Shown: one piece after another, positions 17,710 through 25,708 of the stretch
Layout of the letters: every line of letters starts with the position of its first letter
Position numbering within the stretch: position 1 is the stretch's first letter
Assembly: GCA_016935615.1 (NCBI GenBank)
Contig: JAFGQO010000117.1
Coordinates: 1-52,362 of the forward strand
DNA from: Bacteroidales bacterium
GTDB taxonomy: Bacteria > Bacteroidota > Bacteroidia > Bacteroidales > UBA10428
DNA: 52,362 nt
Direction of reading: 5' to 3'
Translations under genes and position numbers: made by a program
The notes under the pieces: generated by a model
Databases searched by the model: none
What the model saw: the letters and a program-made list of their open reading frames with translations, nothing else
What the model was told of the DNA's origin: nothing

Positions 17710-19743
17710 ATGTTCAAAACCACATTTTTTAAATCTCTGCATACATACTCAATTGTACTTGGATCATGCATAATATTGAGTACATGGAGTCTTTTCGGTC
17801 AGTCAGCAAAAATATGGGTAGGAACCTGGAGTACTATGCCACAGCTTGTGGAACCCGGTAATATGCCTCCTGACCCCGGTCTCACCAACAGTTCATTACG
17901 ACAGATAGTACGTCCTTCAATTGGCAGTGACACTATACGTGTAAAATTCTCCAATGAATTCAGCTCAAGTCCTGTTACGATGAAAGCAGTTAAACTTGCA
18001 GTTACAGACTCGTATTTCGATATATTTGACACTACCATAGTAAAACTGACATTTGGCGGCAGCCCGGAAGTTACCATGGATCCTGATACTGCAATTTATT
18101 CAGATCCGTTTGCATTCAATCTGGAACCCAGAAAGGATGTATCAATAACAATCTATTTTGGCGAAACATCTGCCGATGTTACGGGGCACCCAGGCTCACG
18201 TACATCCTCTTACATGATAATCGGGAACGATACTTCTGTGAACGATTTTTCGGATTATATAAGGACAATTCACTGGTACGTAATCAACGGAATTGATGTT
18301 CTTGTGCCGTCAACGGCTACCAGTGTTGCCATTCTTGGCAACTCAATTACCGACGGACGGGGTTCAATAACAAACATGCAAAACAGGTGGACAGATCTTT
18401 TGTCAGAACGACTCCTGGCAAATCCCGGTACTGAACAGGTGGGTGTCCTCAATATGGGTGCAGGCGGAAACTGTGTGCTTAAAGATTGTCTGGGGCCTGC
18501 TGCAGTAGACCGGTATGAGCGGGACATTTTGAATCAATCAGGCGTACGTTCGATTATCATTTTTGAAGGGGTTAATGATATTGGAGGGGTCAATTCTGCT
18601 GATGCTGCAACTTCGGTTGCCAATGGGCTTATTGCTGCATACAAAATGATGATTGACTCTGCTCATGCAAGAGATATCTGGATTTACGGTGCTACCATCA
18701 CGCCCTTTAAAGGGAATGGTTACTATAATCAATATAGCGAAGCATGCAGAAATAAAGTGAATGAATGGATCCGTAACAGTGACCGCTTTGATGCAGTTAT
18801 CGATTTCGATATGGTGCTGCGAAATCCGGAGGATACTGCAAGCCTTGTGTCATCCTATCAAAATGATGGTCTGCACCCTGACACGGCAGGATACAGAATA
18901 ATGGTCGATTCCATGGATCTGAAATTGTTCGAAGGCTTAGATACACTTTTTCCGGCGCCGGATACTTCAGAGTCTGCTTATTTATGGATTGAACCTGAAT
19001 GTGCAACGGTAGGTGAGAACTGGGAATTGATCATCGACCCCCAGGTTTCAAATCAAACCTATGCAATCGTTGAACCGGGCATAAACAGTAATGCGTCAGC
19101 ACCTGCTGATGCTGCCAGTGCAATTGGTATGTCTTTTACAGTACCTAAAGATACAAACTACTGCATCTTTGTCAGGTTGAACAGTTATGGTTCTGATGAC
19201 GATTCATTCTGGGCTAAAATGGATGACAGGAATTTTGTTTTGCACGATGGATTGGGCACCAGCGGATGGGAGTGGAGAAAACTTGACACTTTTTCACTGG
19301 CAACCGGAGAACATACCCTCACCGTCGCTCATGGTGAAGACGGATCTAATCTTGATAAGTTCTGTATTACCACCGATACATTGCTTCCGGCAGGACTGGG
19401 TAAACCCGCTGATATCGTTTGTATGCCCGATACCACCACACCGGTTATGGGTATAAAAGATGTAACGGGAGGAGTGGATACTTACACACTGGGCCAGAAC
19501 TATCCAAATCCATTTGCCGATAAGACAACGATTGCATTTGAAATTATACGTGACACATACGTCTCGCTAAAAGTGTATTCTGTGCTTGGAGAGGAAATTG
19601 CCGAAATTGCCGGGAAAGAATATACTTCAGGGATGCATATTGTAGAATTTGATGCGATAGGTCTTTCAAAAGGCATTTACTATTATACCATTAAAACGGA
19701 CAAATATTCTGCGACGCGGGAAATGATAGTGTTAAATGAATAG
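17710..19743 (+). CDS. T9SS-secreted SGNH/GDSL esterase with probable carbohydrate-binding region
   Basis: The 677-residue product has a signal peptide ending near WSLFGQ (31), an N-terminal beta-rich region (WVGTWSTMPQLVEPG...) typical of SGNH esterases of the XynE/lipase-like group, and an SGNH domain: GNSITDG at 210-216 (nucleophile Ser212), NMGAGGN at 248-254, GVND at 287-290 (Asn289) and DGLHP at 386-390 (Asp386, His389). Residues about 425-570 look like a beta-sandwich module related to the C-terminal domain of GH115 or CBM35/6 proteins. The tail has the T9SS signature LGQNYPNPFADKTTIAFEI. Such enzymes often remove acetyl groups from plant polysaccharides; pectin or xylan deacetylation is inferred. 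A hairpin follows the gene. Confidence 0.88.
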   Translation: MFKTTFFKSLHTYSIVLGSCIILSTWSLFGQSAKIWVGTWSTMPQLVEPGNMPPDPGLTNSSLRQIVRPSIGSDTIRVKFSNEFSSSPVTMKAVKLAVTDSYFDIFDTTIVKLTFGGSPEVTMDPDTAIYSDPFAFNLEPRKDVSITIYFGETSADVTGHPGSRTSSYMIIGNDTSVNDFSDYIRTIHWYVINGIDVLVPSTATSVAILGNSITDGRGSITNMQNRWTDLLSERLLANPGTEQVGVLNMGAGGNCVLKDCLGPAAVDRYERDILNQSGVRSIIIFEGVNDIGGVNSADAATSVANGLIAAYKMMIDSAHARDIWIYGATITPFKGNGYYNQYSEACRNKVNEWIRNSDRFDAVIDFDMVLRNPEDTASLVSSYQNDGLHPDTAGYRIMVDSMDLKLFEGLDTLFPAPDTSESAYLWIEPECATVGENWELIIDPQVSNQTYAIVEPGINSNASAPADAASAIGMSFTVPKDTNYCIFVRLNSYGSDDDSFWAKMDDRNFVLHDGLGTSGWEWRKLDTFSLATGEHTLTVAHGEDGSNLDKFCITTDTLLPAGLGKPADIVCMPDTTTPVMGIKDVTGGVDTYTLGQNYPNPFADKTTIAFEIIRDTYVSLKVYSVLGEEIAEIAGKEYTSGMHIVEFDAIGLSKGIYYYTIKTDKYSATREMIVLNE

Positions 19744-19778
19744 TTGAGGAATGCAATACATAAGTTACATTGAAAAGA

Positions 19779-19814
19779 AAGGGACTGTTTAATACGTTGA
19801 ATAAACGGTTTCTT
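19779..19814 (+). terminator. Hairpin after the SGNH esterase gene
   Basis: Thirteen consecutive pairs (three G-U) form between 19779-19791 and 19802-19814 around a 10-base loop, followed by ATTAAT. It starts 36 bases after the stop codon. The T-run is poor but the stem is long. Confidence 0.55.
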
Positions 19815-20047
19815 ATTAATCTATCAATATACAGAAAATGAAATTGTAATGGTTTCGGATAATGCGATATTTGCAGAATTCAATAAAAAAGAACAGAGAT
19901 AATGTACAGTGAAAAAAAATTCTTGGAATTCAGGAGTCAAGGGATAATTATGAATAAGAACGCCGAAGCAAATAGTATACGTAATTTCTTTTTGAATATG
20001 GGTTGCGAAACTTTTGTATATTGCTGATCAAAAACATTGCAATGCAA

Positions 20048-20088
20048 CCTGCCTGCCGATATACCCGCCTGTGGCTGACAGGCAGGCG
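20048..20088. repeat. GC-rich REP-like inverted repeat
   Basis: CCTGCCTGCC and GGCAGGCG flank a smaller stem GCCTGT/ACAGGC with a 5-base loop; GCCTGCC (20051-20057) pairs perfectly with GGCAGGC (20081-20087). A related CTGCCT/AGGCAG pair occurs at 51964-51988. Short GC-rich palindromes of this kind are often repetitive extragenic elements; the copy number in this genome is unknown. Confidence 0.5.
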
Positions 20089-20199
20089 ACAGCGATATCA
20101 TGCAACAAGAACGTTAGCGTGCGTTGGCATTGAAAATGAGAACATTGTTTTACAAAATGTGAAAAAGAATTATAGCAAACAAAAAAAATAGTGTTTATC

Positions 20200-21342
20200 A
20201 TGAGAAAACATATTTATTTGACAGCAATCCTAATTGCACTGGTTTTTAAAACAGGATCTGGACAAGCATCCAGACCTTTCCCTCAGAATATGGATTATTC
20301 ATTTGGCTTTAAACCGCATACGATTACTTATCAGGAAGCCCAAAACACATACAACAAATGGAAAGAACTGCTCCTTGTTGAATGCAACGGCGGTTTTCGT
20401 GTAATATGCGAAAGCCAGGATGAAACACGTGTGGAAGCAATAGGCTTTGGCATGATTCTAACAGCTTATTTCGGGGATAAAGAAGAATTTGACGGGTTAT
20501 ACAATTTTTATAAAACAAAACGGACAGACATTGCCAATAATATGATGGCATGGAATGTTAGCTGCGATGGGATTAATGATCCGGGAAGCGCTACCGATGG
20601 AGATATTGATGTTGCCTTTGCATTAATTGTAGCATACAATCAATGGGGAGGAAATTACCTGGAAGAAGCTGAGAAGGTAGTACAGGTTATCAAAAATAGT
20701 GTTGTGACAACATGTGATAGTCTGTTAGCACTTGCCCCGGGTTATTCGAAGGAGTCGGATATTGGACCCATGTGGGGAGGGTGCGATTTAACAGATATTC
20801 AATATTATACACCGGCATTCTTCAGGATCTTCGCAGAAGTTAGTGGAGATAATGACTGGAATAAACTGGCAGATGATACATATACCATATTACATGCTGC
20901 AGCTCATCCGGAAACAGGCCTGGTACCCGATTGGCAATCGGTAAGCGGAATTCCGGGAGGAAATTCGGATCGTATTCCCTACTTCCGTTATGATGCCTGC
21001 CGTGTTCCCTGGCGTATAGCTTTGGATTATTTATGGAATGGAAATACACTCGCCAGGGAGTGGTGTACAAAAGTATCTGATTGGGCAGACAACATTGGTC
21101 CGGCAAATATTAAAGACGGATATAATCTTGATGGTACCGAAAATAGTCAGGGATATCACAATAGCGCTTTTGTCGGCGGATTCGCTGTTGCAGCCATGTG
21201 CAATAGTCAGGGAATTGCAGATGCTTTCGGAACAGAGATGACTAAATTGGATGAAACACATTGGTTTAGTCTGAGTACCCGTTCACTCTATTTATTGCCC
21301 ATAACCGGGAATTTCTGGCAACCTGCTGTTTCAGAAAAATAA
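20200..21342 (+). CDS. Glycoside hydrolase family 8 enzyme
   Basis: The product from ATG 20200 has 380 residues with a signal peptide (MRKHIYLTAILIALVFKTGSG); a GTG three codons earlier is less likely. It is an (alpha/alpha)6 barrel of family GH8: RVEAIGFGM holds the proton donor Glu79, SATDGDIDVAFALIVAYNQWG (129-149, signature ATDGDxD) and YDACRVPWRIALD are diagnostic. GH8 includes endoglucanases, chitosanases, licheninases and the reducing-end xylose-releasing exo-oligoxylanase. The single-domain secreted form without a T9SS tail and the Bacteroidota setting suggest xylan- or beta-glucan-oligomer cleavage in the periplasm; which one cannot be decided here. It follows the SGNH esterase by about 450 bases with its own leader. 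Confidence 0.92.
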   Translation: MRKHIYLTAILIALVFKTGSGQASRPFPQNMDYSFGFKPHTITYQEAQNTYNKWKELLLVECNGGFRVICESQDETRVEAIGFGMILTAYFGDKEEFDGLYNFYKTKRTDIANNMMAWNVSCDGINDPGSATDGDIDVAFALIVAYNQWGGNYLEEAEKVVQVIKNSVVTTCDSLLALAPGYSKESDIGPMWGGCDLTDIQYYTPAFFRIFAEVSGDNDWNKLADDTYTILHAAAHPETGLVPDWQSVSGIPGGNSDRIPYFRYDACRVPWRIALDYLWNGNTLAREWCTKVSDWADNIGPANIKDGYNLDGTENSQGYHNSAFVGGFAVAAMCNSQGIADAFGTEMTKLDETHWFSLSTRSLYLLPITGNFWQPAVSEK

Positions 21343-21482
21343 CTCATGGTTTTTAATCCGGACAACTTGTGTCACTGAATTTAACCCTAAAAAAAGAGAC
21401 AACAAGCTCCGGGAACCTGTCGCCTCTTTCAGCGAATTAGGGATCTTTGCCTTTTCAATGAGGTTACAATTGCAATGAGTAA

Positions 21483-21767
21483 TTAAATCTCTGCAACCAG
21501 TTGATCAAAATCCTTTACAGGGATGGCCGGGGAAGTGCTAAAGGCTATACCGGTCAATTTGCCGATGGCCAGGGAAGCTTTCGCAGCCTGTTCAATGCCC
21601 GGAAAATCCGCGATCAATACCAGATCCTTTTCACCAAGCAATGCATACATCGAGTGTACTGTTCCATTGAACTTTTTCACCAGTTCAACGGCTTTTTCTG
21701 TCCGCTTTGCGCTTGCATTTTTCATCGCATCGGACGAGTAAGTTCCAAATAAAAAAAATGTTGCCAT
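21483..21767 (-). CDS. GYD-domain protein
   Basis: The start at 21767 is set by a strong Shine-Dalgarno GGAGG about six bases upstream; an earlier in-frame ATG at 21824 is not needed. The 94-residue product begins MATFFLFGTYSSDAMKNAS and continues with AKRTEKAVELVKKFNGTVHSM and EKDLVLIADFPG, the pattern of the small GYD family (ferredoxin-like fold). Members form dimers and are widespread, but no reaction is established. It is convergent with the GH8 gene. Nothing in the surroundings suggests its role. Confidence 0.85.
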   Translation of the reverse strand: MATFFLFGTYSSDAMKNASAKRTEKAVELVKKFNGTVHSMYALLGEKDLVLIADFPGIEQAAKASLAIGKLTGIAFSTSPAIPVKDFDQLVAEI

Positions 21768-21773
21768 ATAAAT

Positions 21774-21780
21774 TCCTCCA
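21774..21780 (-). promoter_or_regulatory. Shine-Dalgarno sequence of the GYD gene
   Basis: On the minus strand TGGAGGA precedes the ATG at 21767 by about six bases. Most genes in this window lack such a sequence, as is usual in Bacteroidota, so this one is unusual and decides the start. Confidence 0.7.
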
Positions 21781-21824
21781 TGCTGTTTTAAGGTTTGTAC
21801 TGTATATGTGAATACAAAAACCAC

Positions 21825-22493
21825 CAGAAAAAGCCAACTGAAAGTATTGCAATGGAAATATACAATTTACGGATTAATCGCGTAAAAGTCAATGAAATAA
21901 GAACACATGAGCAAATCTTCCCCGGACACACAGTTATTATGTTTAACAAAATTAGACTCATTTTAAGATCGGCAAGGATTTGAAATCTTGGAATTCGATT
22001 TTTTTGTTTACTAAAGCTTTTGTACTAATGACCACTCAGTATGATATTGCGTTTGCAAAACTCCTGAATACGGTTTGCAATTCAATTACATTTTATAGAA
22101 CTGGATTTTAGACCCTTGGCTTCGGATGCGAGGACCCACCCGATGAAGCTGTCGACCCGAAGGGTAAAGGAAATTCTGTTTGAGACGGCTGAAAGCCGGC
22201 GAGTTAATTTCCTTTAAACAGCGAATCGTTGGTGGATCGCTGAGAAGCCCAGGTCTTGATTTTTTGCTTACTTTTTTATCAAGAAAAAAGTAAGTGCCCG
22301 TCCGGCATAAGGACAAAAAGAGAGTTTTTCGTTAGGAGTTTGGCTTTGGTTAACGGCTCATCCGACAGGCTGACATTCAACATGACAAAAAGAATTGGAT
22401 GTTTTTCTCAAAAAAATCCCTTTTTTGTATGCAAAGTATAAAAAAAGTATTATATTATAATCCTTGTTTTTGATTAATATATAATCATAATAG
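21825..22493. other. Long intergenic region with structured repeat
   Basis: No gene is supported. The middle (22114-22314) is a structured, more GC-rich element described separately. The end (22430-22493) is extremely AT-rich (runs of A and TATTATATTATAA) and probably holds the promoter of the downstream 59-residue protein and polymerase genes, though no exact TAnnTTTG box was seen. Confidence 0.55.
22114..22314 (+). repeat. Structured repeat element, copy 1 (nested stems plus ATCAAG-loop hairpin)
   Basis: Three stems are visible. TAAAGGAAATT (22165-22175) pairs with AATTTCCTTTA (22206-22216), enclosing the small hairpin CGGCT-GAA-AGCCG (22186-22198). Then CTTACTTTTTT (22267-22277) pairs perfectly with AAAAAAGTAAG (22284-22294) around the loop ATCAAG, followed by GCCCGTCCGGCATAAGGAC. 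The last part recurs at 51.7 kb on the minus strand and in altered form at 52.0 kb. It looks like a dispersed extragenic element, perhaps transcribed; function unknown. Confidence 0.7.
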
Positions 22494-22673
22494 ATGAGAA
22501 CAAAAGTATTTATATCGAAGCAGAATGAGGGCTGGAGCGAATTCAGGATCCCCGAAGAATTTGAACAGTATTCGTACGAAAAGCTGGTAAAAACCATTCA
22601 CCGTCTCGTACAGAGAAACAAATACAAAGGACTTCTGATCACTGAAAATCCTTCGCCTTTTTCCGCACTCTAA
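22494..22673 (+). CDS. 59-residue protein upstream of the DnaE-type polymerase
   Basis: ATG 22494 to TAA 22671-22673 encodes 59 residues with no signal or membrane segment. It begins MRTKVFISKQNEGWSEFRIP, continues with a charged helix-like part (EQYSYEKLVKTIHRLVQRNK) and ends in TENPSPFSAL. Only nine bases separate it from the polymerase start, so translation of the two is probably linked. In many Bacteroidota a small gene lies between a Y-family polymerase gene (dinB) and a dnaE in SOS-type cassettes; this may be that protein, but I cannot confirm homology. No dinB or LexA-like gene is seen here. A clamp or polymerase accessory role is inference. Confidence 0.7.
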   Translation: MRTKVFISKQNEGWSEFRIPEEFEQYSYEKLVKTIHRLVQRNKYKGLLITENPSPFSAL

Positions 22674-22682
22674 GCTTCCGCC

Positions 22683-25625
22683 ATGTACCTGAATTGTCAC
22701 AGCTATTACAGTCTGCGGCATGGTACCCTGTCGCCCGAACAACTGGTAAGCGAAGCTGTACGTCACGGAATAGATGCTCTGGCACTTACCGACATCAACA
22801 ACACCACCGGAACGGTTGATTTTGTTGCGGCATGCAACAAACAGGGCATTCACCCCATAGCAGGTGTTGAGTTTCGCAATGAACAATACAGGCTGCTGTA
22901 CACTGCAATTGCAAAAAACAATGCCGGCTTCAAGGAGATCAATGATTTCCTCACCTGGCACAATGTAAACAAAACAACATTTCCGCCTTGTCCCCCTGTA
23001 TTTCAAAATGCCTGTACAATTTACCCCTTTTCGGGTAAACTGCCCCGCAAGCTGAAAGAACATGAGTTTGCCGGTATTCGTCCCGCCGAACTGCGAAAGC
23101 TTATCTCCTCCCCTTTGAAACAATGGAAGAACAAACTGGTGGCCCTTTATCCTGTCACACTGGGTAGTGATATCGATTACAACCTGCACAAATACCTCAG
23201 GGCCATTGATCTGAATACTCTGCTTACCAAGCTCACCCCTGCAGATCTGGCTCATCCGGCAGAAAAATTCCTTCCTCCGGATCTGTTTAAAATTGCCTAT
23301 GAAGATTATCCTGAAATACTGAAAACCACGGAGAGAATTCTCAGGCAATGCACCATAGGGTTTGATTTCAAATCCGTAAAAAACAAAAAGATCTTTTCCG
23401 GCAGTCGTTACGATGACAAGCTCCTCCTGGAAAAGCTTACGTACGATGGCATGCTGTACCGTTACGGACCTTCCAACACCGAAGCAAAACGGCGCATACA
23501 ACACGAGCTGGAGGTAATAGACAAGCTGGCCTTCTCATCCTACTTCCTTATCACCTGGGACATTATCCGCTATACCATGAGCCGGGGGTTTTACCATGTG
23601 GGTCGTGGCAGCGGGGCCAACAGCATTGTGGCCTACTGCCTGAAAATTACCGATGTGGACCCCATTGAGCTGGACCTTTATTTTGAGCGTTTTATCAATC
23701 CCAAACGTACCAGTCCGCCCGATTTTGATATCGACTATTCCTGGAAAGACCGCGACGAGGTGCAGGATTACATTTTCAGGCGTTATGGAAAAGAGCATAC
23801 TGCCCTTATCGGAACCATCACCACCTTCAAAGACCGTTCAATATTTCGCGAGCTGGGCAAAGTGTGCGGACTGCCGAAAGAAGAGATCGATGCACTGGTA
23901 AACAACCCCGGGAGCGATACAAACCGCGACCAGATCACAAACGAGCTTTTTAAGCTGGCAACCCGGATCGTAAACTTCCCGAACATACGCAGTGTACACG
24001 CCGGAGGAATACTCATTTCGGAAGAACCCCTCACCTGCTATACGGCACTCGATCTTCCTCCGAAAGGTCTGCCGACAACACAGTGGGACATGTATGTAGC
24101 CGAAACCCTGCGGTTTGAAAAGCTCGATATTCTCAGTCAGCGAGGCATTGGTCATATCAACGACTGCGCTGAACTGGTACTTCAAAATAAAAAAAAGAAG
24201 ATTGATGTGCACAAAGTGGAAGAATTCAAAAAAGACCCGAAAGTAAACCACAGGCTTTACAACGGAGAAGCTATCGGTTGTTTCTATATTGAGAGTCCGG
24301 CCATGCGCGGATTGCTGAAAAAACTACATTGCGACAATTACCTTACTCTTGTTGCCGCCAGTTCCATCATCCGTCCCGGAGTTGCCAAATCGGGCATGAT
24401 GAAAGAATACATCCGTCGCTTTCATGCCCCCGGGGGATTTGAGTATCTCCATCCTGTAATGAAAGAGCAGCTTGAAGAGACTTACGGCGTTATGGTATAC
24501 CAGGAAGATGTCATCAAGATATGTCATCATTTTGCAGGACTTGACCTCTCCGATGCCGACATTTTGCGCAGGGCCATGGCAGGAAAATTCCGGTCACGAA
24601 AGCAATTTGAAGAAATTCAGGGGAAATTTTTTCAGAATTGCACTGAAAAAGACTATAGTCCTGAACTTACCCGGGAAGTATGGCGGCAGATCGCCTCCTT
24701 TGCCGGTTATGCTTTTTCGAAAGCACACTCCGCATCGTATGCTGTTGAGAGCTACCAGAGCCTGTTCCTGAAAACATATTTTCCCCATGAATTTATGGTT
24801 GCCGTAATTAACAATTTTGGTGGTTTTTACCGTACCTGGGTATATTTCAATGAAGCCCGTCGTTGCGGGGCAAATGTTCACTTGCCCTGCATAAACCATA
24901 GCCTGTATAATACCACCATTTATAAGAAGGACATCTACATTGGCTTTGTACACATTCAAAATCTTGAAACAAAGCTGGCGAAATACATCGTGGAAGAACG
25001 CGAAATGCATGGTAAATACACGGACCTGAACAATTTTATAGCCCGTGTACCGGTGGGGAATGAACAGATGATCCTCCTGATACGCCTTAATGCGCTGCGT
25101 TTTACGGGGAAAACCAAGAAGCAACTGCTCTGGGAGGCTCACATGCTGCTTGGCAAACGTGTGAAAAGGGCAGTAAACCAATCGCTTTTCATTGAGAAAC
25201 CCAGGACATTTACACTTCCGGTCCTTGAACAATATGCTATTGAAGACGCCTACGACGAAATCGAACTTCTGGGCTTTCCTGTATCCATGACGCTTTTTGA
25301 CATGCTGCAAACCAGCTTCAGGGGGGAGCTTCACGCACGCGACTTAAAAAACCATATCGGAAAAACGATACGTATTCTCGGAAATTTGGTGACCGTGAAG
25401 AACGTTCGTACAATCAAACGGGAATGGATGCATTTCGGATGTTTTCTGGATAGTGAAGGAGAATTTTTTGATACGGTAAATTTCCCCGATTCATTAAAAA
25501 AATACCCTTTCAGAGGCTATGGCATTTATCTTATACTTGGCAAAATTGTAGAAGAATTCGGCTTTCCAAGCATCGAAGTTCAAAAAATGGCCAGGTTACC
25601 ACTTGTTAAAGATCCGCGCTATTGA
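22683..25625 (+). CDS. dnaE: DnaE-type DNA polymerase III alpha subunit, short (probably error-prone/damage-type)
   Basis: The 980-residue product has the C-family layout: PHP domain (1 to about 200), palm with GRGSGANSIVAYCLKITDVDP and the catalytic PPDFDIDYSW (about 344-353), third acid in KLDILSQRG (near 480), thumb and fingers, helix-hairpin-helix region, and a C-terminal OB fold (IGKTIRILGNLVTVKNVRT, from about 886). It is shorter than replicative DnaE (about 1160) and lacks a tau-binding tail. The PHP metal site is degenerate: the usual HxH is NCH and the TDH motif is TDI, so PHP proofreading or pyrophosphatase activity is unlikely. These traits and the small upstream gene point to an ImuC/DnaE2-like translesion polymerase. 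The gene looks richer in G+C than its neighbours, which may mean transfer. Confidence 0.9.
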   Translation: MYLNCHSYYSLRHGTLSPEQLVSEAVRHGIDALALTDINNTTGTVDFVAACNKQGIHPIAGVEFRNEQYRLLYTAIAKNNAGFKEINDFLTWHNVNKTTFPPCPPVFQNACTIYPFSGKLPRKLKEHEFAGIRPAELRKLISSPLKQWKNKLVALYPVTLGSDIDYNLHKYLRAIDLNTLLTKLTPADLAHPAEKFLPPDLFKIAYEDYPEILKTTERILRQCTIGFDFKSVKNKKIFSGSRYDDKLLLEKLTYDGMLYRYGPSNTEAKRRIQHELEVIDKLAFSSYFLITWDIIRYTMSRGFYHVGRGSGANSIVAYCLKITDVDPIELDLYFERFINPKRTSPPDFDIDYSWKDRDEVQDYIFRRYGKEHTALIGTITTFKDRSIFRELGKVCGLPKEEIDALVNNPGSDTNRDQITNELFKLATRIVNFPNIRSVHAGGILISEEPLTCYTALDLPPKGLPTTQWDMYVAETLRFEKLDILSQRGIGHINDCAELVLQNKKKKIDVHKVEEFKKDPKVNHRLYNGEAIGCFYIESPAMRGLLKKLHCDNYLTLVAASSIIRPGVAKSGMMKEYIRRFHAPGGFEYLHPVMKEQLEETYGVMVYQEDVIKICHHFAGLDLSDADILRRAMAGKFRSRKQFEEIQGKFFQNCTEKDYSPELTREVWRQIASFAGYAFSKAHSASYAVESYQSLFLKTYFPHEFMVAVINNFGGFYRTWVYFNEARRCGANVHLPCINHSLYNTTIYKKDIYIGFVHIQNLETKLAKYIVEEREMHGKYTDLNNFIARVPVGNEQMILLIRLNALRFTGKTKKQLLWEAHMLLGKRVKRAVNQSLFIEKPRTFTLPVLEQYAIEDAYDEIELLGFPVSMTLFDMLQTSFRGELHARDLKNHIGKTIRILGNLVTVKNVRTIKREWMHFGCFLDSEGEFFDTVNFPDSLKKYPFRGYGIYLILGKIVEEFGFPSIEVQKMARLPLVKDPRY

Positions 25626-25708
25626 AAAGAAAAGAATGCATCAAAACCAGTAAGAATGTGGTAGTTTTAATAATTCTTTGTTTATTTGCATCTGAAAATT
25701 CAACCAGG

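Larger units (their letters stand above)
19744..20199. other. Intergenic with hairpins, no convincing gene
   Basis: Besides the terminator-like hairpin at 19779 and the GC-rich inverted repeat at 20048-20088, this stretch holds only short frames without family features. The repeat stands out as GC-rich in AT-rich surroundings. Confidence 0.5.

Noticed and set aside
20003-20191. Small plus-strand frame before the GH8 gene
   Set aside because: It runs through the GC-rich inverted repeat and has no signal peptide or domain; the sequence looks non-coding.
21343-21482. Imperfect hairpin AAAGAG...CTCTTT between the GH8 and GYD genes
   Set aside because: Only six firm base pairs with mismatches inside; too weak to call as a terminator.
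22086-22441. Short frames on both strands across the repeat at 22.1-22.3 kb
   Set aside because: They translate the structured repeat and contain no family features; the nested stems explain the sequence better.
22485-23504. Long minus-strand frame of 339 codons, with another of 246 codons at 24594-25334
   Set aside because: Both lie fully inside the polymerase gene on the opposite strand. The plus-strand product matches a known family along its length and the minus-strand products show no family features.
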